From Gossypium raimondii (lineage: Eukaryota; Streptophyta; Magnoliopsida; Malvales; Malvaceae), in assembly GCF_025698545.1 (NCBI RefSeq), contig NC_068566.1, positions 12,011,362 to 12,075,361 on the forward strand: DNA of 64,000 nt. Reading direction: 5' to 3'. The notes below the pieces were generated by a model. It worked only from the letters and a program-made list of their open reading frames with translations. It did not search any database and had not been told where the DNA came from. Of this stretch, positions 49,344 through 61,084 are shown piece by piece. Numbering within the stretch: position 1 is the stretch's first letter; each line of letters begins with the position of its first letter. Position numbers and translations under genes: made by a program.

Positions 49344-51114
49344 CTTCTCAAAAACGTCAGATTTTTGAAGTGGAGGATCATGTTGATGCAAAGCATAGAT
49401 TATGATAACCTCGATATGATCTCAGGAGCAAAGTTTTATACAGTAAATAACAGAGATTTTTCTTTTCATTTTTCTTACGGAAATCCACTATATATCAAAT
49501 GTCAAAATTCATTGAAATGGGGTTAGAGAGTATATAATACTTCCCAGTATCCATATTTGTATCCAAATATTTATATTAATTACAAAATTGTACATTCTTC
49601 TTCCCCATTTCAACTTGCAATTTGAGTATCCAATATAAAGTTTGTTTATCATTTGAAGTTAGGATTGGTTTAGTATTTCAGTTCATTGGCTTGGTTTAGT
49701 GTTTCAGTTCATTGGCTTTCTTAAATTTTAATTATATATTATTTTTAGTATTTAGTGTTATATCATAAAGATTAAATAAACAATAAAATATAGGTTTGTT
49801 GGAATAATTGTATTATTTTAACAATTTTCAGAAAGTTTTGTCCAGGATTATTTTCTCAAATGTCAGTATCTAATAAGCACCAATTTAGAAAAAAATTTGA
49901 AAAAATAAATATAATTTAATTTAAAATTATTAGTTAAAAGGATTGTGCTAATTTTATGACAGACTTACTACTGTGATAGAACACTTAGTCTAAAATATAG
50001 GAAAAACCTATGATAAGTATAATTATAATTATTAATTAAAAATTTTACCTTGGGTTAATATATTGTTTTAAATAGTGTTTATTTATGCAAAATAAAATTA
50101 TTACTTGGATAGAACTTTAAGCATCTTAATTAATATTAGAGTTGTAAACTAATTAAAATTTAAGCTTAGTTTTATAAATTGCATTCGGTAATTAGGCATA
50201 TCCATTTAGATAGTATTTAAGAAAATTACAAGTGAAAAATGAAGATTTTTAACATAAGTTAGAATTATAAAAAAGAATGAAGAATTAAAGTCATGGTTCT
50301 TCAAAAGACAACATCGAATCATATTCGAATAATAATAGCACCGGGCGTGTTTGGAAAACAATGGTATCGGGAGTAATTAAAATTTTATTAATTGATGATG
50401 GGGTAATATGATATTATGATTTTTTAAAATTTTAAAATTTATAATATATAAAGCAAGCGCTCTTAAAATTCTTTCTTTTTCTTTTTATTTATTTGTTTGT
50501 GTTATTTGTTTGGTGGACTTAAAAACGTTTTGTGTGTTTGTTTTGAAAATAAAGTCAAATTTTAATAATTGCTTTTTAATCACTATTATTAAATATATTT
50601 ATTAATTTAGTTTAAATATATTTCTTATTTATCATGACCTATTATAATTGTTACAAGTTTTTTTCTTTCAAATTAATATTATAGTTTATTTTCTTATATA
50701 ATTTCAAATTTGTATATTATTTAAAACTAAAAGAAATTATCATTATCAATGATAGATAATAATAATTAAAAATATGTTACCTAAAACTAATTAAAATTAA
50801 ACATATAAAGTAACATGCAATGCATAAAACATTAGAATCTAGTATATATAAAATGAAGATAGGAATGTCAAAATTTAAACGAAAAATGAAGATAGGAAGC
50901 GAACATAAATTTTGATGATAAACTTTTATAGGTTAAAATATGTTCTAGAATTTAGTTCCTATATCTTTATTTCTAGAAATTTAGTTCTTCTACTTTTCAT
51001 ATTTCATATTTCAAAATTCAAGTTTAATTTTTAACAGTACTAAAATATTTTATTAAATTCAAGTCCATTACTACACTAATTTTTAGTTACATAGCTACCA
51101 AGTGAATATTTTTA
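49344..51114. other. 3' flank and AT-rich intergenic DNA
   Basis: No gene is recognised. A 25-base phrase with CAGTTCATTGGCTT is repeated near 49,678-49,720. The 3' untranslated region of the upstream gene presumably ends in the first ~300 bases; no firm polyadenylation site was chosen. Confidence 0.45.
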
Positions 51115-51353
51115 GGGTAAACTATAATAGAGGTTACCTAATTATGGTTTCTTTTTCTATTTTCTGATGACTCAAACTATGAAAAGTTATACAATGATTA
51201 CGCAGCTATTCAATTTTATCATTTTTAGTCACCAACTGGCTACCATAAAATTGAAAATACCCAAAAATCTAATATAGTTGGGTGACATTTTATAACTTTT
51301 CATAGTTGGGTAACCAAAAAAACCATAGTTGGGTGATTGTGAATGTAGTTTAC
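51115..51353. mobile_element. Foldback MITE-like element
   Basis: The ends GGGTAAACTA (51,115) and TAGTTTAC (to 51,353) are inverted. Internally CTATGAAAAGTTATA (about 51,178) pairs with TATAACTTTTCATAG (about 51,290). Phrases like AGTTGGGTGA are repeated. About 240 bp, non-coding; the family and target duplication were not determined. Confidence 0.55.
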
Positions 51354-51608
51354 ACTTTTTTATTTCAAAATGTCACACCAACAAATTTAATAAAAAATTT
51401 ATAGTGTTAACAACTGAATCTGAATTTTGAAAATTTAAAAATAGAGAGATTAAATTCCTGAAAATAAAAATACAATGACTAAATTTTAAATTGTGAAAAA
51501 TATAGGGATTTATGACATATTTTGACCATTTTGATAATACTAGTTGACATTTATATATGGTGAGTTTCAATAACTCACTTATCTTGATTAACCCGTGGAG
51601 AGATAGCC

Positions 51609-51805
51609 ATGAGAAGTGTTAGGATGCGAATAGAATTACCAGAAAACTTGGTCAAGAAAGCTGAAAGGATCTCTCGAGTAGATCCATTTATTGGTTTGGT
51701 GGAAATAATAAAATTGTATGGAAAGATGACTCTGACGACATCGTTTCGGTTAGAGAGGCTTCCAATATGCTATGGGAATCTAACAATAGTACTAGAGAAA
51801 ACTAA
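51609..51805 (+). pseudogene. Unidentified coding relic cut by the Harbinger insertion
   Basis: Two overlapping plus frames are open up to the transposon. One runs from ATG 51,609 (MRSVRMRIELPENLVKKAER). The other is open from 51,665 and contains YWFGGNNKIVWKDDSDD, ending at the TAA of 51,803-51,805, which is also the transposon's target duplication. The second has the composition of a real protein, but neither matches a family I recognise. If the transposon is left out, the first frame would continue about 14 codons into 56,265-56,305. Low confidence that either was ever translated. Confidence 0.35.
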
Positions 51806-51980
51806 GAGCACGTTTGGTTCGCTGTATTGGATTAGAGGTGTATTGGATTAGAGGTGTAATGGAATAGAGGTGTAATGGAATAGAGGTGTAAAAGCAAATC
51901 AACTGTTTGGTTGAATGTAATGGAATAGAGGCGTAATAGTAATCCTGTGTTTGGTTGAATGTAATAGAGGTGTAATAGCA
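51806..51980. repeat. Left TIR and subterminal repeats of the Harbinger element
   Basis: The 25-base end with GTTTGGTTCGCTGTATTGG is followed by four to five copies of TGTAATGGAATAGAGG-like units, and AACTGTTTGGTTGAATGTAATGG appears twice. Subterminal repeats of this kind are typical transposase-binding regions; here that is inference. Confidence 0.8.
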
Positions 51981-52059
51981 TAATGGAAAAAACTAAAATG
52001 ACTAGAATACCCTTAGCAAAAATTTGTTTAGGTAAATGATTATTGTTATTGTTATTAAA

Positions 52060-52760
52060 TTTTAATAAGATTATTAATATCAATAATAAATAATTTAATC
52101 ATATTTTAACATAATTATTATTAAATATATTTTAATTAAAATATATAATTTAATAAAATTCTTAATAATTAGCGAAATTTGTTTTGGTAAATTATTTTAT
52201 TTAAATTTTAATAAGATTATTAATATCAATAATAAATAATTTAATCATATTTAAACATAATTATTATTAAATATATTATAATTAAAATATATAATTTAAT
52301 AAAATTCTTAATAATTAATATTCTTATATGAATTTACTCAAACCATAATATATGATACTGTAAAATATAAATTAACATAAATATTATTAAATATATTATA
52401 ATTAAAATATATAATTTAATAAAATTCTTAATAATTAATATTCTTATATAAATTTACTCAAATCATAATATATGGTACTATAAAATAAAATTTGAAATAA
52501 TTAATATTAAATATATTTTAATTAAAATATATGATTTAATAAAATTTAAAATAATTATAACTAATAAATTATATTTTATGAATTTGTATAATTTAAAATA
52601 ATAATTATTACATATAATTTAATAATAATATATAATTTCATAAAATTCTTGATAATAAATTTTCTTATATGAATTTATACAATTTAAAATAATTAATATT
52701 AAATATAATTTAATAGTGATATATAATTTCATAAAATTCTTAATAATAAAATGGTATTAT
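52060..52760. repeat. AT-rich imperfect tandem array, about 120-bp units
   Basis: Five or more diverged units share AATATATAATTTAATAAAAT, continuing TCTTAATAATTA, often followed by TTCTTATATGAATTTACTCA. The reverse complement of this unit recurs at 60,719-60,955. Confidence 0.75.
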
Positions 52761-52891
52761 ATGAATTTACTAAAATCAATATATAACTTGAACATAATTA
52801 ACTTATATTAAGAAAATGTTAGATGAAAATGAAATTGTACATTATAATCCATATGTTATATAGTTTTACAACATCAAAAAGTTTGAACATC

Positions 52892-53902
52892 GATATTTAA
52901 TGGTAAGAAAGAAATCTTTTGACCCATTCCAATCGGGCAACAGAAGGTAAACTAAAGAAAACGATCATTTGAGTTGGATGATCGGGAATTTTACTCAAAG
53001 CATCATACCGCTGATCGTCGATTAAACCTTCAATTGACCATAAGGCTGAATATATATTTGAAGCTCTCTCTTCCATATTTTGATGTTCTTCTGACTTCTG
53101 CTGAAGTACCACCTCGGAGGCAATACTCCTACTGATTTGCTCGCCAACGGCCTGGATTTTGTCCCCGAACAAAGTGGCAGCCTCATTAAATGAAGAAAAC
53201 ACATTATCACGAGCATCAGATTTCTTCTTTCTCTTGTTTGAAGATGAGGAACCCCCTTGGTCTCTATCTCCTCATGGATTCGTACGAAACATCCATGTCG
53301 TCTAAAGAGGCGTCGACTTGATCATAGAATGTGTTTCTCTCTTCATTCATATCGTAGTACGTTCAACCTCGGCATTTATTTCTTCAAGAACATCGGTAAT
53401 TGTTTGAGCATCTTTCCCAGTTGCTCGATCTCTTGCGTATATGGTAGTAAGCTGGTCATAGTAAGGGAAAGTACGAAATCTGAATTGAGCGGCTTCTTTG
53501 TGACTCTAAAAAAATGAGAAAATCATATTATTCATAAGTTTGGTAAAAATAATATAATAAAGACTTGAAATAATCTTACCTTTAAATAGGACTCCCAAAC
53601 CGCATCTTCAGCAACAACGAGCTGTCTATGCTCGTCCCAACCAAAACCGCTATTGTTTTGGCCATTAAGCATGTCGTGAGCGATTGACCACTCCTTTTAA
53701 GTAACCTAATCCTTGATTCAATATTAGGTTTCGCCTTCAACATTGCATTTGGTAAAACCGTTTGTAGCATTCTTTCCAACTCGTTCAAATAACAAGCTTT
53801 GAACCCGTATCGACATTAAATGTTCCAACATTGTGCGAGTCCACCATGCAGAAACTAATCTTGCATCTTCCTCGGAACCCATTTTCTTTTGGCTCCTCGA
53901 GA
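52892..53902 (-). pseudogene. Harbinger Myb/SANT-like DNA-binding protein (ORF1), disrupted
   Basis: Minus strand, from about 53,882 (MGSEEDARLVSAW). Reading across frames gives the Myb/SANT-like domain: EEDARLVSAW, then NELERMLQTVLPNAMLKAKP, NIESRIRLLK, then the WDEH-QLVVAEDAVWESYLK segment in another frame (to about 53,580). A GT-AG intron (about 53,579-53,509) precedes a second exon with SHKEAAQFRFRTFPYYDQL, a Ser/Lys-rich linker, a predicted coiled coil (DKIQAVGEQISRSIASEV) and the terminal ALSKIPDHPTQM segment. At least three frameshifts (near 53,845, 53,800 and 53,700) and a stop near 53,350 disable it. In this family the protein recruits the transposase to the element ends. Confidence 0.75.
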
Positions 53903-54176
53903 AGCTTGAGAAGAAGCATTTGATTCGGAACACCGACATAATGATCTTAAGAACAAAAAAAAACAAATTATATTAATTACTTTTTAATATCATGATTCAA
54001 AAGGTCAACACTTTATAAAATGTAAGGAATTAAGTTGAATATCATGAATCAAAAGCTCCATACCACAAAAAATTTAAAATTATAACACATGCTGAATTAG
54101 GAGAAATTATATTATAATTCAACAAGTTTAGTACAATACAAAAATTAATACAAAAGTTTCACAAAAGTTTCACAAA

Positions 54177-55381
54177 CTAATTTCTAGATGCTTGCCATTC
54201 ATCGAACATTTGGTTGGCTAGTTCCATCCTCCAAGTAGCCCAAGCATCCGATGGATGAATATTTGTGATATTCGGTTCATCGTCATCCACCACATTAATT
54301 GTAGGTAATCCTTCTCCCACCTCCGCTTCAATGGGATCAATACTCATATGGGTTCGAATAAAATTATGGAGCAAACAACATGCAATAATAATTCTATTAT
54401 GCACCCTTACAGGATAGAACGATGGACTCCTAAGTATTCCCCATCTAAGTTTTAATAAGCCAAAGCATCTTTCAATAACATTACGTGCTGAGGCATGTTT
54501 CATATTAAAAAACTCTTGCGGAGAACTTGGCTGATAACCCTGATGCCACTCGTTCAAATGATATCGCTGTCCTCTAAATGGTGCAAGAAATCCCTCACAA
54601 TTTGTGTATCCAGCATCAACTAGATAATAACAACCTATAAAATAATTTTTTTAACAAAAATGATTAATTCAGCACACAAAGTTTGATCTAAATGCCACGA
54701 ATTCAAAGTCCTATAACTATACACTTTACCATGAGGAACTTTTAATCCATGTCTTCTACTAATGGCATCTCAAAGAACCCGTCCATCGGCAACTGAACCT
54801 TCCCAACTAGGAAGAACATAAATAAATTGCAGCTCAGGTGTACAAACACCTAGCATATTTGTTGCTATATCACCTTTTCGGGTTCGATATCTAGGTTTAT
54901 CAACTGTTGGCACCCTAATCTTGATGTGGGTTCCATCAAGAGCACCTAAGCAATTCTATATCACATGATATAAAACCTTGAGTTAGAATACTAATTTAAA
55001 TCTAAATCAAGTAAATGTTGTTGAAGCTATATATAAAACTCAGTCCAATACCTTAAACCATTTCCACCTTCTGTCAGAAGAATCGGCTATAATTGGCTCC
55101 GGCTTTTTAAATAACACATCTTGCAAGCGTATGACAGCATTTAAAACACTATGAAATGCTCTGCTAACAGTTTCCCCGGACCTTCTAAAGTGATGCTTGA
55201 TAACCCGATTTTTCAGGTGATGGGAGATGATATGTAAAAACATTGCTACTTGCTCGTCAACAAGCATGAACCTTGTCGACTTCAATCCTCCTATCGATTC
55301 TAACATCTCACATAGTTTAAAAAAGGAAGCTCTATTCATCCTAACTTGTGCAATACAGGTCTCGTCACTAGCATATGTAAG
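54177..55381 (-). pseudogene. PIF/Harbinger DDE transposase (HARBI1-like), one premature stop
   Basis: Three minus-strand exons join in frame across GT-AG introns: 55,381-55,052 (upstream border tentative), 54,955-54,730 and 54,634-54,177. The first has MNRASFFKLCEMLE and RRSGETVSRAFH. The second has [16 protein letters not shown] with the first catalytic Asp and [16 protein letters not shown]. The third has YYLVDAGYTNCEGFLAP with the second Asp and NVIERCFGLLKLRWGIL with the catalytic Glu, ending at the TAG of 54,177. The only lesion seen is TGA at 54,772-54,770, in the position of an Arg in related proteins (a C-to-T change at a CpG would explain it). The N-terminus before 55,381 was not found. 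The triad is complete, so inactivation looks recent. Confidence 0.87.
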
Positions 55382-56084
55382 CTAAGGATGGCACCCATTC
55401 TAAATAAGAACATGGGCGCTCAATGCCTTGCTAACACAACCAAGGTCTCATTGGCTTCTAAAACAAAAACTACTGCTACCAAAAAGGCTTAAAAACAACA
55501 ACACAACCAGCTTCACATGATGTAGTCTAATAGAGTTCCCAATACTACCCCAGAGACCACTTTGAAATTTACACAAGATTTCCCTTGCATAACATCATCA
55601 AATTAATGCCAAAGCCAGAGAGGATTCATGATTTGATATTATATACATAGAAAGCATAACCAATACATAAATAACTTGTAAAGAGAAAAGCATGCAGAGG
55701 GGTTATTTACAATTGGGAAAAATATTGAGATACATGTACTACAATTGGTAGATTAATTTAGGTCAGAATTAAAACTCACCGGATATTGGATCCTACGTGA
55801 TGACCCGAAAAACGCTTCACTCTTTTTTCAATGGATTAAGCTATCATGAATTTCCAATTTTGTGAATATATTGAAGAGAAAAAGAGAGAGTTTTGGTGTG
55901 CGGCACAGATAGGGTTAGGAGGAAATAGGGAAGGGAAATTAGACGCCGAGACGAGAAGAAACGATGACGACAGAATAATCAACGGAAGCAGTGGGAACTG
56001 GGAGGAGAAAATGATTAGGACGGAAGAGGAGAGGGTCGGGTAGGGAGGAGGGTAAAAGCAGAGAGATGGGGAGGGAGGCGGACG

Positions 56085-56261
56085 TAATAGCTAATCTGAT
56101 GATTTGGGAAGGATTGGAAAACACAGAATTTGGGGATTAGGGCGTAATGTAATACGCGTAATACCTATTACAGCGAACCAAACGCCGGAATAGGGGCGTA
56201 ATGTAATACGCGCGTAATCGGGGCGTAATGGATTGGGTAATACGGCGAACCAAACACAGTG
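56085..56261. repeat. Right TIR and subterminal repeats of the Harbinger element
   Basis: GGGGCGTAATGTAATACGCG-type units are repeated three to four times before the terminal CGGCGAACCAAAC. They are GC-richer than the left subterminal units but share the GTAATG core. Confidence 0.8.
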
Positions 56262-56264
56262 TAA

Positions 56265-57660
56265 GGGATTTCCATTCGGAGTTGGAAAGCACTTACGAAA
56301 CTAAAAAAATCCTTATAAGATGATTTTGCAGGAAACAATGAATAGCCATTTATTGGGGGACTTGAATGGCTATTCAGCAATTTTTGCTGCATTAGCCTGT
56401 CATGAGTGTTCAACTGAATAAGCTTTACAGTAAACAAAACAATAGAATGGGTTCCAATGCTTTGAATAAGGCATGAATGGCTATAATGGCTATGGCATAG
56501 TCATTCTTGTGAACCAACCATAACAGGCGACGAGCTTCTATATGACTTTCACGTGCATGCTCTAGACAGTATGGAAGGGTAGGAATGATGTTATTTTTAA
56601 CAAGTCAACCCCAAACCCGTAAGGTGCCTTTAAGTAGGTTCAACGATTGGTACGCCGTAATCATGGCTTCCTTTAATAACAAAGGAAACATGGCATTTCT
56701 TGAAGAAGAAATCAGGGAAGATATTGGTTGGAACCTCTGTATGTACATGGTTAAAGGGAATGAATCTGAATCTTTGGAGGAGCAACGATAGTTAAAAATT
56801 GGGGTGGACAATAGATCAAACTTTACAGATTGATAAACAAAGAAAAGGGCTAGACCAAAATCATTCTTGGCAAATTACAAATGAATTAGGAATTTTTTCT
56901 GACATACTACTGACAAACCAAGTCAAACTAATTCAAGGTAATAACGAAATTCTGAAACGGAGAAAAGAGACCAATGTGCTTCGAATATTATACTCTTTTG
57001 ATCGTAGTCCAAATATGCTTATTTATTTCAATGCTCCTTATACCACAACAACAACAATAACCCCCCCCAATCGTCACCAATGTCTAGGAACTTAATGGCT
57101 GGGCCGGTCATATGGATTTAGGAAGCAATCGGAGATGGAGAGCATCAACATTTTCTAAAACATGACAGATTGAAGTTAACTCAATGTATAAAGAAACCGT
57201 TGGGTAATTTAACCAACTTTCTCAACATTTATTCATCTTTCCCTTAATCGTATTTACAATCAATACATGTATGCTAAATTGAAGTTCTAGGATTGAGGAA
57301 TTTGAAATCTTAATTTACTAAGGGCTCATTTGGTTTGTCATTGCATACCAGTGAAGTGCAGTTGGGGGGAGGGGAAATGGCAGCAACCTCACTGGTCAGC
57401 CCTTTGGTTCAGCATGCCAGTCCGGTGAGAAGCAGCCTCCACCACGCTGGTTAGCCTCAAATCAACTGGAGATTTTTGGTCCGGTAAAACTTTAGCAACT
57501 CCAGTTGCTTTTTCTTTTCCTCTTTTACCCATATTATTTCTTTTGTTTCTTCTGATGTTTGGTTACCCTTCTTCTCCCTTTTCCCCTTCCCCTTCCCTTT
57601 CCCCTTCCCCTTGGGTTGCAAATCAGTTTGGTCAAGGTGATGGTGGTGACTGTTTACGGG
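56265..57660. other. Intergenic DNA with possible MITE fragments
   Basis: No gene supported. Inverted-looking phrases GAATGGCTATTCAGC (56,365) and GGCTATAATGGCTATGGCATAG (56,468) followed by TTGTGAACCAACC suggest a decayed MITE. Another MITE-like start, GGGCTCATTTGGTTTGTCATTG, lies at 57,320. A pyrimidine microsatellite with CCCCTTCCCCTTCCCTTTCC spans about 57,575-57,612. The frames at 56,585-57,095 carry no recognised domain. Confidence 0.4.
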
Positions 57661-57684
57661 TTAACATGCATTTCTCCTTTTGCA

Positions 57685-58512
57685 GATTTAAACTATTACT
57701 GGTGAATTGAGATACACCGATGCCATGAAACTGCTGTATACCTTAGAGGACGCAACCAAAGGGTCTGTTTTTGCTAAAATTTTCATTTTATTTTGATGAC
57801 CCTTCTGTTATTTGGTTAAATTTCAAAAATAGTCCTACAGATAAATTCAGATCATTGTTTTGCATTCAGTAATCTTTCCAGAAAAGAAGGCTTCTTATGA
57901 TGAATGTGCTAATAAGGTTTTAGGCAGTTGAAACTAGCAACTGATGCAATTTCTTTCTTTGAGCATCTAATACATTAATAAGTAGTGTCGTGAAATTCTT
58001 ATGAAAAACTTCTAGTTTTTGTAAAAGACAATGTTAATGAAACCCCTGCCGAGGAAATGAATGGAAATCTTTTCTAAAATGTAAATAATGGGAAAGAAAT
58101 GAGGTGAAGCACATAAATCTCTTCAAGTAGCAAATATATTGTGCAGTTGTTTTGCTGAAGAATATGTGGACTTACTGTTGTATCAATTGACTGAATTCAT
58201 AGTTGGTAGCAACTTAATATTATGTTCGGTAATAATTTTCCAGTGTATCCATCGCCTAGTGAGCAGTCAACAGCTGACGATGCTCAAAAGCAAAAGCTGG
58301 ATGATGCCGACAAAAAAATTACTATTTTCTTATTCCATAATTCTATTCCTTTTAGTGCTGCTAAATCCATGTATTTGCATGTTGAATTTTATATAAGCAA
58401 ATTAAGTGATCAGTTTACTAATGCAGGGAAGAAGCAGATGAGTTGTGCCGAACTCAGGAGGAGAAAGATAACAGTTCATGCACTGCCTCAGAAATGTTTT
58501 TTGAGCTGTTGA
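57685..58512 (+). pseudogene. Exon-like fragments of unknown origin
   Basis: Three short segments look coding but do not join: one after TTTTGCAG at 57,685 containing ITGELRYTDAMKLLYTLEDATKG in a shifted frame (57,690-57,765); one at 58,222-58,320 (VYPSPSEQSTADDAQKQKLDD); and one after AATGCAG at 58,428 (GEEADELCRTQEEKDNS in a shifted frame). None shows a domain I recognise. They may belong to the unknown 5' neighbour of the TPT1-like copy or to a separate gene relic. Confidence 0.3.
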
Positions 58513-58702
58513 TGTATAAACATTTTCCTTCTTTGAGCTAAATACTATTTGTTGTTTACTTATAAGTGATCTTTGAGCTGTTACCAGTAGTAATTTAGAT
58601 TCTTGGTCTCCAAAATGTTGGTGTATAAACAATCATGAGAAGGAAAATGTTCGTTTTGCAGCCAACAGAAATTTCATGGTTTTTTATGTTTATTGGTTGT
58701 AG

Positions 58703-59864
58703 GCTGTCAGAAAAGATAATAAACAACAGTTTAGCCTTCTTGAGGAAAACGGGGAGCTTCTGATACGTGCAAACCAAGGCCACACCGTCATGGTGATGAA
58801 TCTTTCTTAAACATTTATTAATTTCTTCATGCTTTATCTGAATTGTCACCTTAGATTATTTTTAGCTATTGTTTTGAGCATATTTATTTATGTCTATGCA
58901 CTTCTAAGGAAGATATTGTATGTCACGTTGGCAGACAGTTGAGTCCGAAAGATTATTAAAACAAATCCTTTCAGCTGATGAAGTGCAATGTAAGAACATC
59001 ATGTCTCTTAGATTTATGGACTTTCTTTATGCCTTTTATTTTGCATAATCCTCTTGATTTTCCCTGAGATGATTGTTTGCGTACATGGAACCTATAAGAG
59101 GAATTTGGAATCAATTTTGGAGTCGGGTTTGAAGCGCATGAAAAGATTGCATGTTCACTTTTCAAGTGGCTTGCCGACTGACGGTGAAGTGATAAGTGGT
59201 GAGATATCATGAAATTTCTCTTTACTGTTCCTCTGAACTTTGACATACGAACTCCTTCATTTTACTCTCTATTTTTAATATGCCAGCACGGTATACGTGA
59301 CAAACTGCTTAGGGGTGTTATTATGCTTGTTATCTGCATTTCACTATAGGATTCATGCTAAAGATTATGAAAGGGGATTACTAAGATGCCGATATATAAT
59401 GTGAATTTTAAGCGATAATGGGAAATGACAAGCACTAATCGACATAAATTGAGTTTTAGTGAATCTAAATGCTGTACAGGGCTTATGATGATTTGTTCTT
59501 TTACCCTCTTCAGGTATGAGACGAGATGTTAAACGTTTTGATCTATCTTGATGTTAGAAAAGCTTTGGAAGGTAAGCATGCTTGCAGTTATTGCTTCGGT
59601 TCATAGAATCATGAAAGAAGCAAGTCATCTTTCTCACTTTTCTTTAGAGTCGTGGCCGAACATATATTGATTTGTTCTTGCCAAACTACGGTTCTTAAGT
59701 TGTCTTCGCTTGTTTTCTTGATGACTGCAGAAGGCATGAAGCTTTACATTTCAGACAACAAAGTGATATTGACTGAGGGTTTTGATGGGTTGGTACCTGT
59801 CAAGTGCTTTGAGAAAATAGAATCATGGCCAGACAGAAAACCTATACCTTTCTCAAATGTTTAA
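58703..59864 (+). pseudogene. tRNA 2'-phosphotransferase (TPT1/KptA) copy, 5'-truncated and frameshifted
   Basis: Five exons carry the C-terminal two thirds of the enzyme: 58,703-58,792 (AVRKDNKQQFSLLEENGELL), 58,935-58,989 (TVESERLLKQILSADEVQ), 59,069-59,198 (VCVHGTYKRNLESILESGLK and LHVHFSSGLPTDGEVIS), 59,514-59,571 and 59,731-59,864 (GMKLYISDNKVILTEGFDGL and FEKIESWPDRKPIPFSNV). The family transfers the splice-junction 2'-phosphate of tRNA to NAD+. The N-terminal LRH-containing part was not found upstream. In the fourth exon one extra A (59,531-59,533, GTTAAACGTT) shifts the frame and gives an immediate stop. The junction between the second and third exons does not keep frame. Conservation elsewhere is high, so the loss looks recent; an assembly or sequencing error cannot be excluded. 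Confidence 0.85.
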
Positions 59865-60718
59865 AATTGAATGATGAAATGATCAGTTTTTTTTTTTTTA
59901 CTTTCTTTTAAACCTGTGTGATGACAAATTTGTATTTATAAAAGATGACCACCATTCATATTTGTCCAAGTCGATTACAAGAAGAGTACATTTTATCTAT
60001 ATAAATTGTTAATCCAAGTCCGTTCAATCTTTAGACAAAATGAGCCTTGCTAAACAAGTTATGCGTGCAATTTAGTTGGAGAGGTTTTTTGTTAGATCAT
60101 GTAAGACTTTTGTTTGTTAAACTATTAGAAATTCAAGAGCAAATTGGGTCCTCTAATATAAAAATAAGCAATTTAGTCCTTATATGCTTCGTTTTGAAGT
60201 AAACAAGTAACTTTTGAATAGTTTTAATATTTTTCTTATCTAAATGCTCGTGGAAAAAATTGAAAATAAACATGTCTAAAAGTTTAATCATAAAAATTCA
60301 TCTTTCTACGAAAATATAACAAAAAAGAAGAAGTTAAAATGAAAGAAGAAAACAACATTGAAGACCAAATTTGCTGCAATTCAAATCTAGAAACAAAATT
60401 GAAATTGAGAAAATAAAATTTACGTTCTAAATTTTAGAGTTTGAAATTGTTGATGCACAAACAATAGAATCCTAATTTGTCAATGGACAGAAAATTACTG
60501 ATGAGATGAGTTAAAAGTACTTTACGGTCAGAAATGGAATACATAATTGGGAATATGAAGAAAAACCCTAATTCATTATGTTGTTAAGTAAATTGAACTT
60601 GGTTTCTTGATGGTAAAGTAACAATCATAAAATCAATATTCAAAGTCAAGTTCAAATATTTTAATATTTGATAGAAGAAATTTATGAAGTTTGTTGATAC
60701 AATCATTAGAATATTTAT
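59865..60718. other. Intergenic DNA, nothing recognised
   Basis: AT-rich with no domain, repeat or RNA signal that I can support. Confidence 0.45.
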
Positions 60719-60955
60719 TACTAAGAATTTTATTAAATTATATATTTTTGTTGAATTATATTTAATAATAATTATTTTAAATTATATTTTATAATATTAT
60801 ATATTATGATTTTAGTAAATTCATATAAAAATATTTAATACTAAGAATTTTATTAAATTATATATTTTTGTTAAATTATATTTAATAATAATTATTTTAA
60901 ATTATATTTTATAATATTATATATTATAATTTTAGTAAATTCATATATTCTATTA
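60719..60955. repeat. 120-bp AT-rich tandem duplication related to the Harbinger array
   Basis: Two copies of about 120 bases starting TACTAAGAATTTTATTAAAT (60,719 and 60,839) differ at only a few bases. The reverse complement resembles the 52,060-52,760 units (ATTTAATAAAATTCTTA), pointing to a remnant of a related Harbinger element. Confidence 0.7.
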
Positions 60956-61084
60956 AATTACATATTTTTATTAAATTATATTTAATAATAAATTTTAATC
61001 ATTTATTAATTTTGTAATTGTTAAATAATTTTAAAAACTTCTATTATATATCATTTTTAATCTAATGTCCTTGAAGGTCATTTT

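Larger units (their letters stand above)
51803..56264 (-). mobile_element. PIF/Harbinger DNA transposon with TAA duplication
   Basis: The element occupies 51,806-56,261 (4,456 bp) between TAA at 51,803-51,805 and TAA at 56,262-56,264. Its ends are inverted at the same offset: GTTTGGTTCGCTGTATT at the left and, reverse-complemented, GTTTGGTTCGCCGTATT at the right; the outermost six bases differ. Subterminal GTAATGGAATAGAGG / GGGGCGTAATG repeats flank both ends. It contains the two genes expected of an autonomous PIF element, both on the minus strand: a DDE transposase and a Myb/SANT-like protein. Three frameshifts and stop codons in the latter and one stop in the former make it currently inactive. 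Confidence 0.9.
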
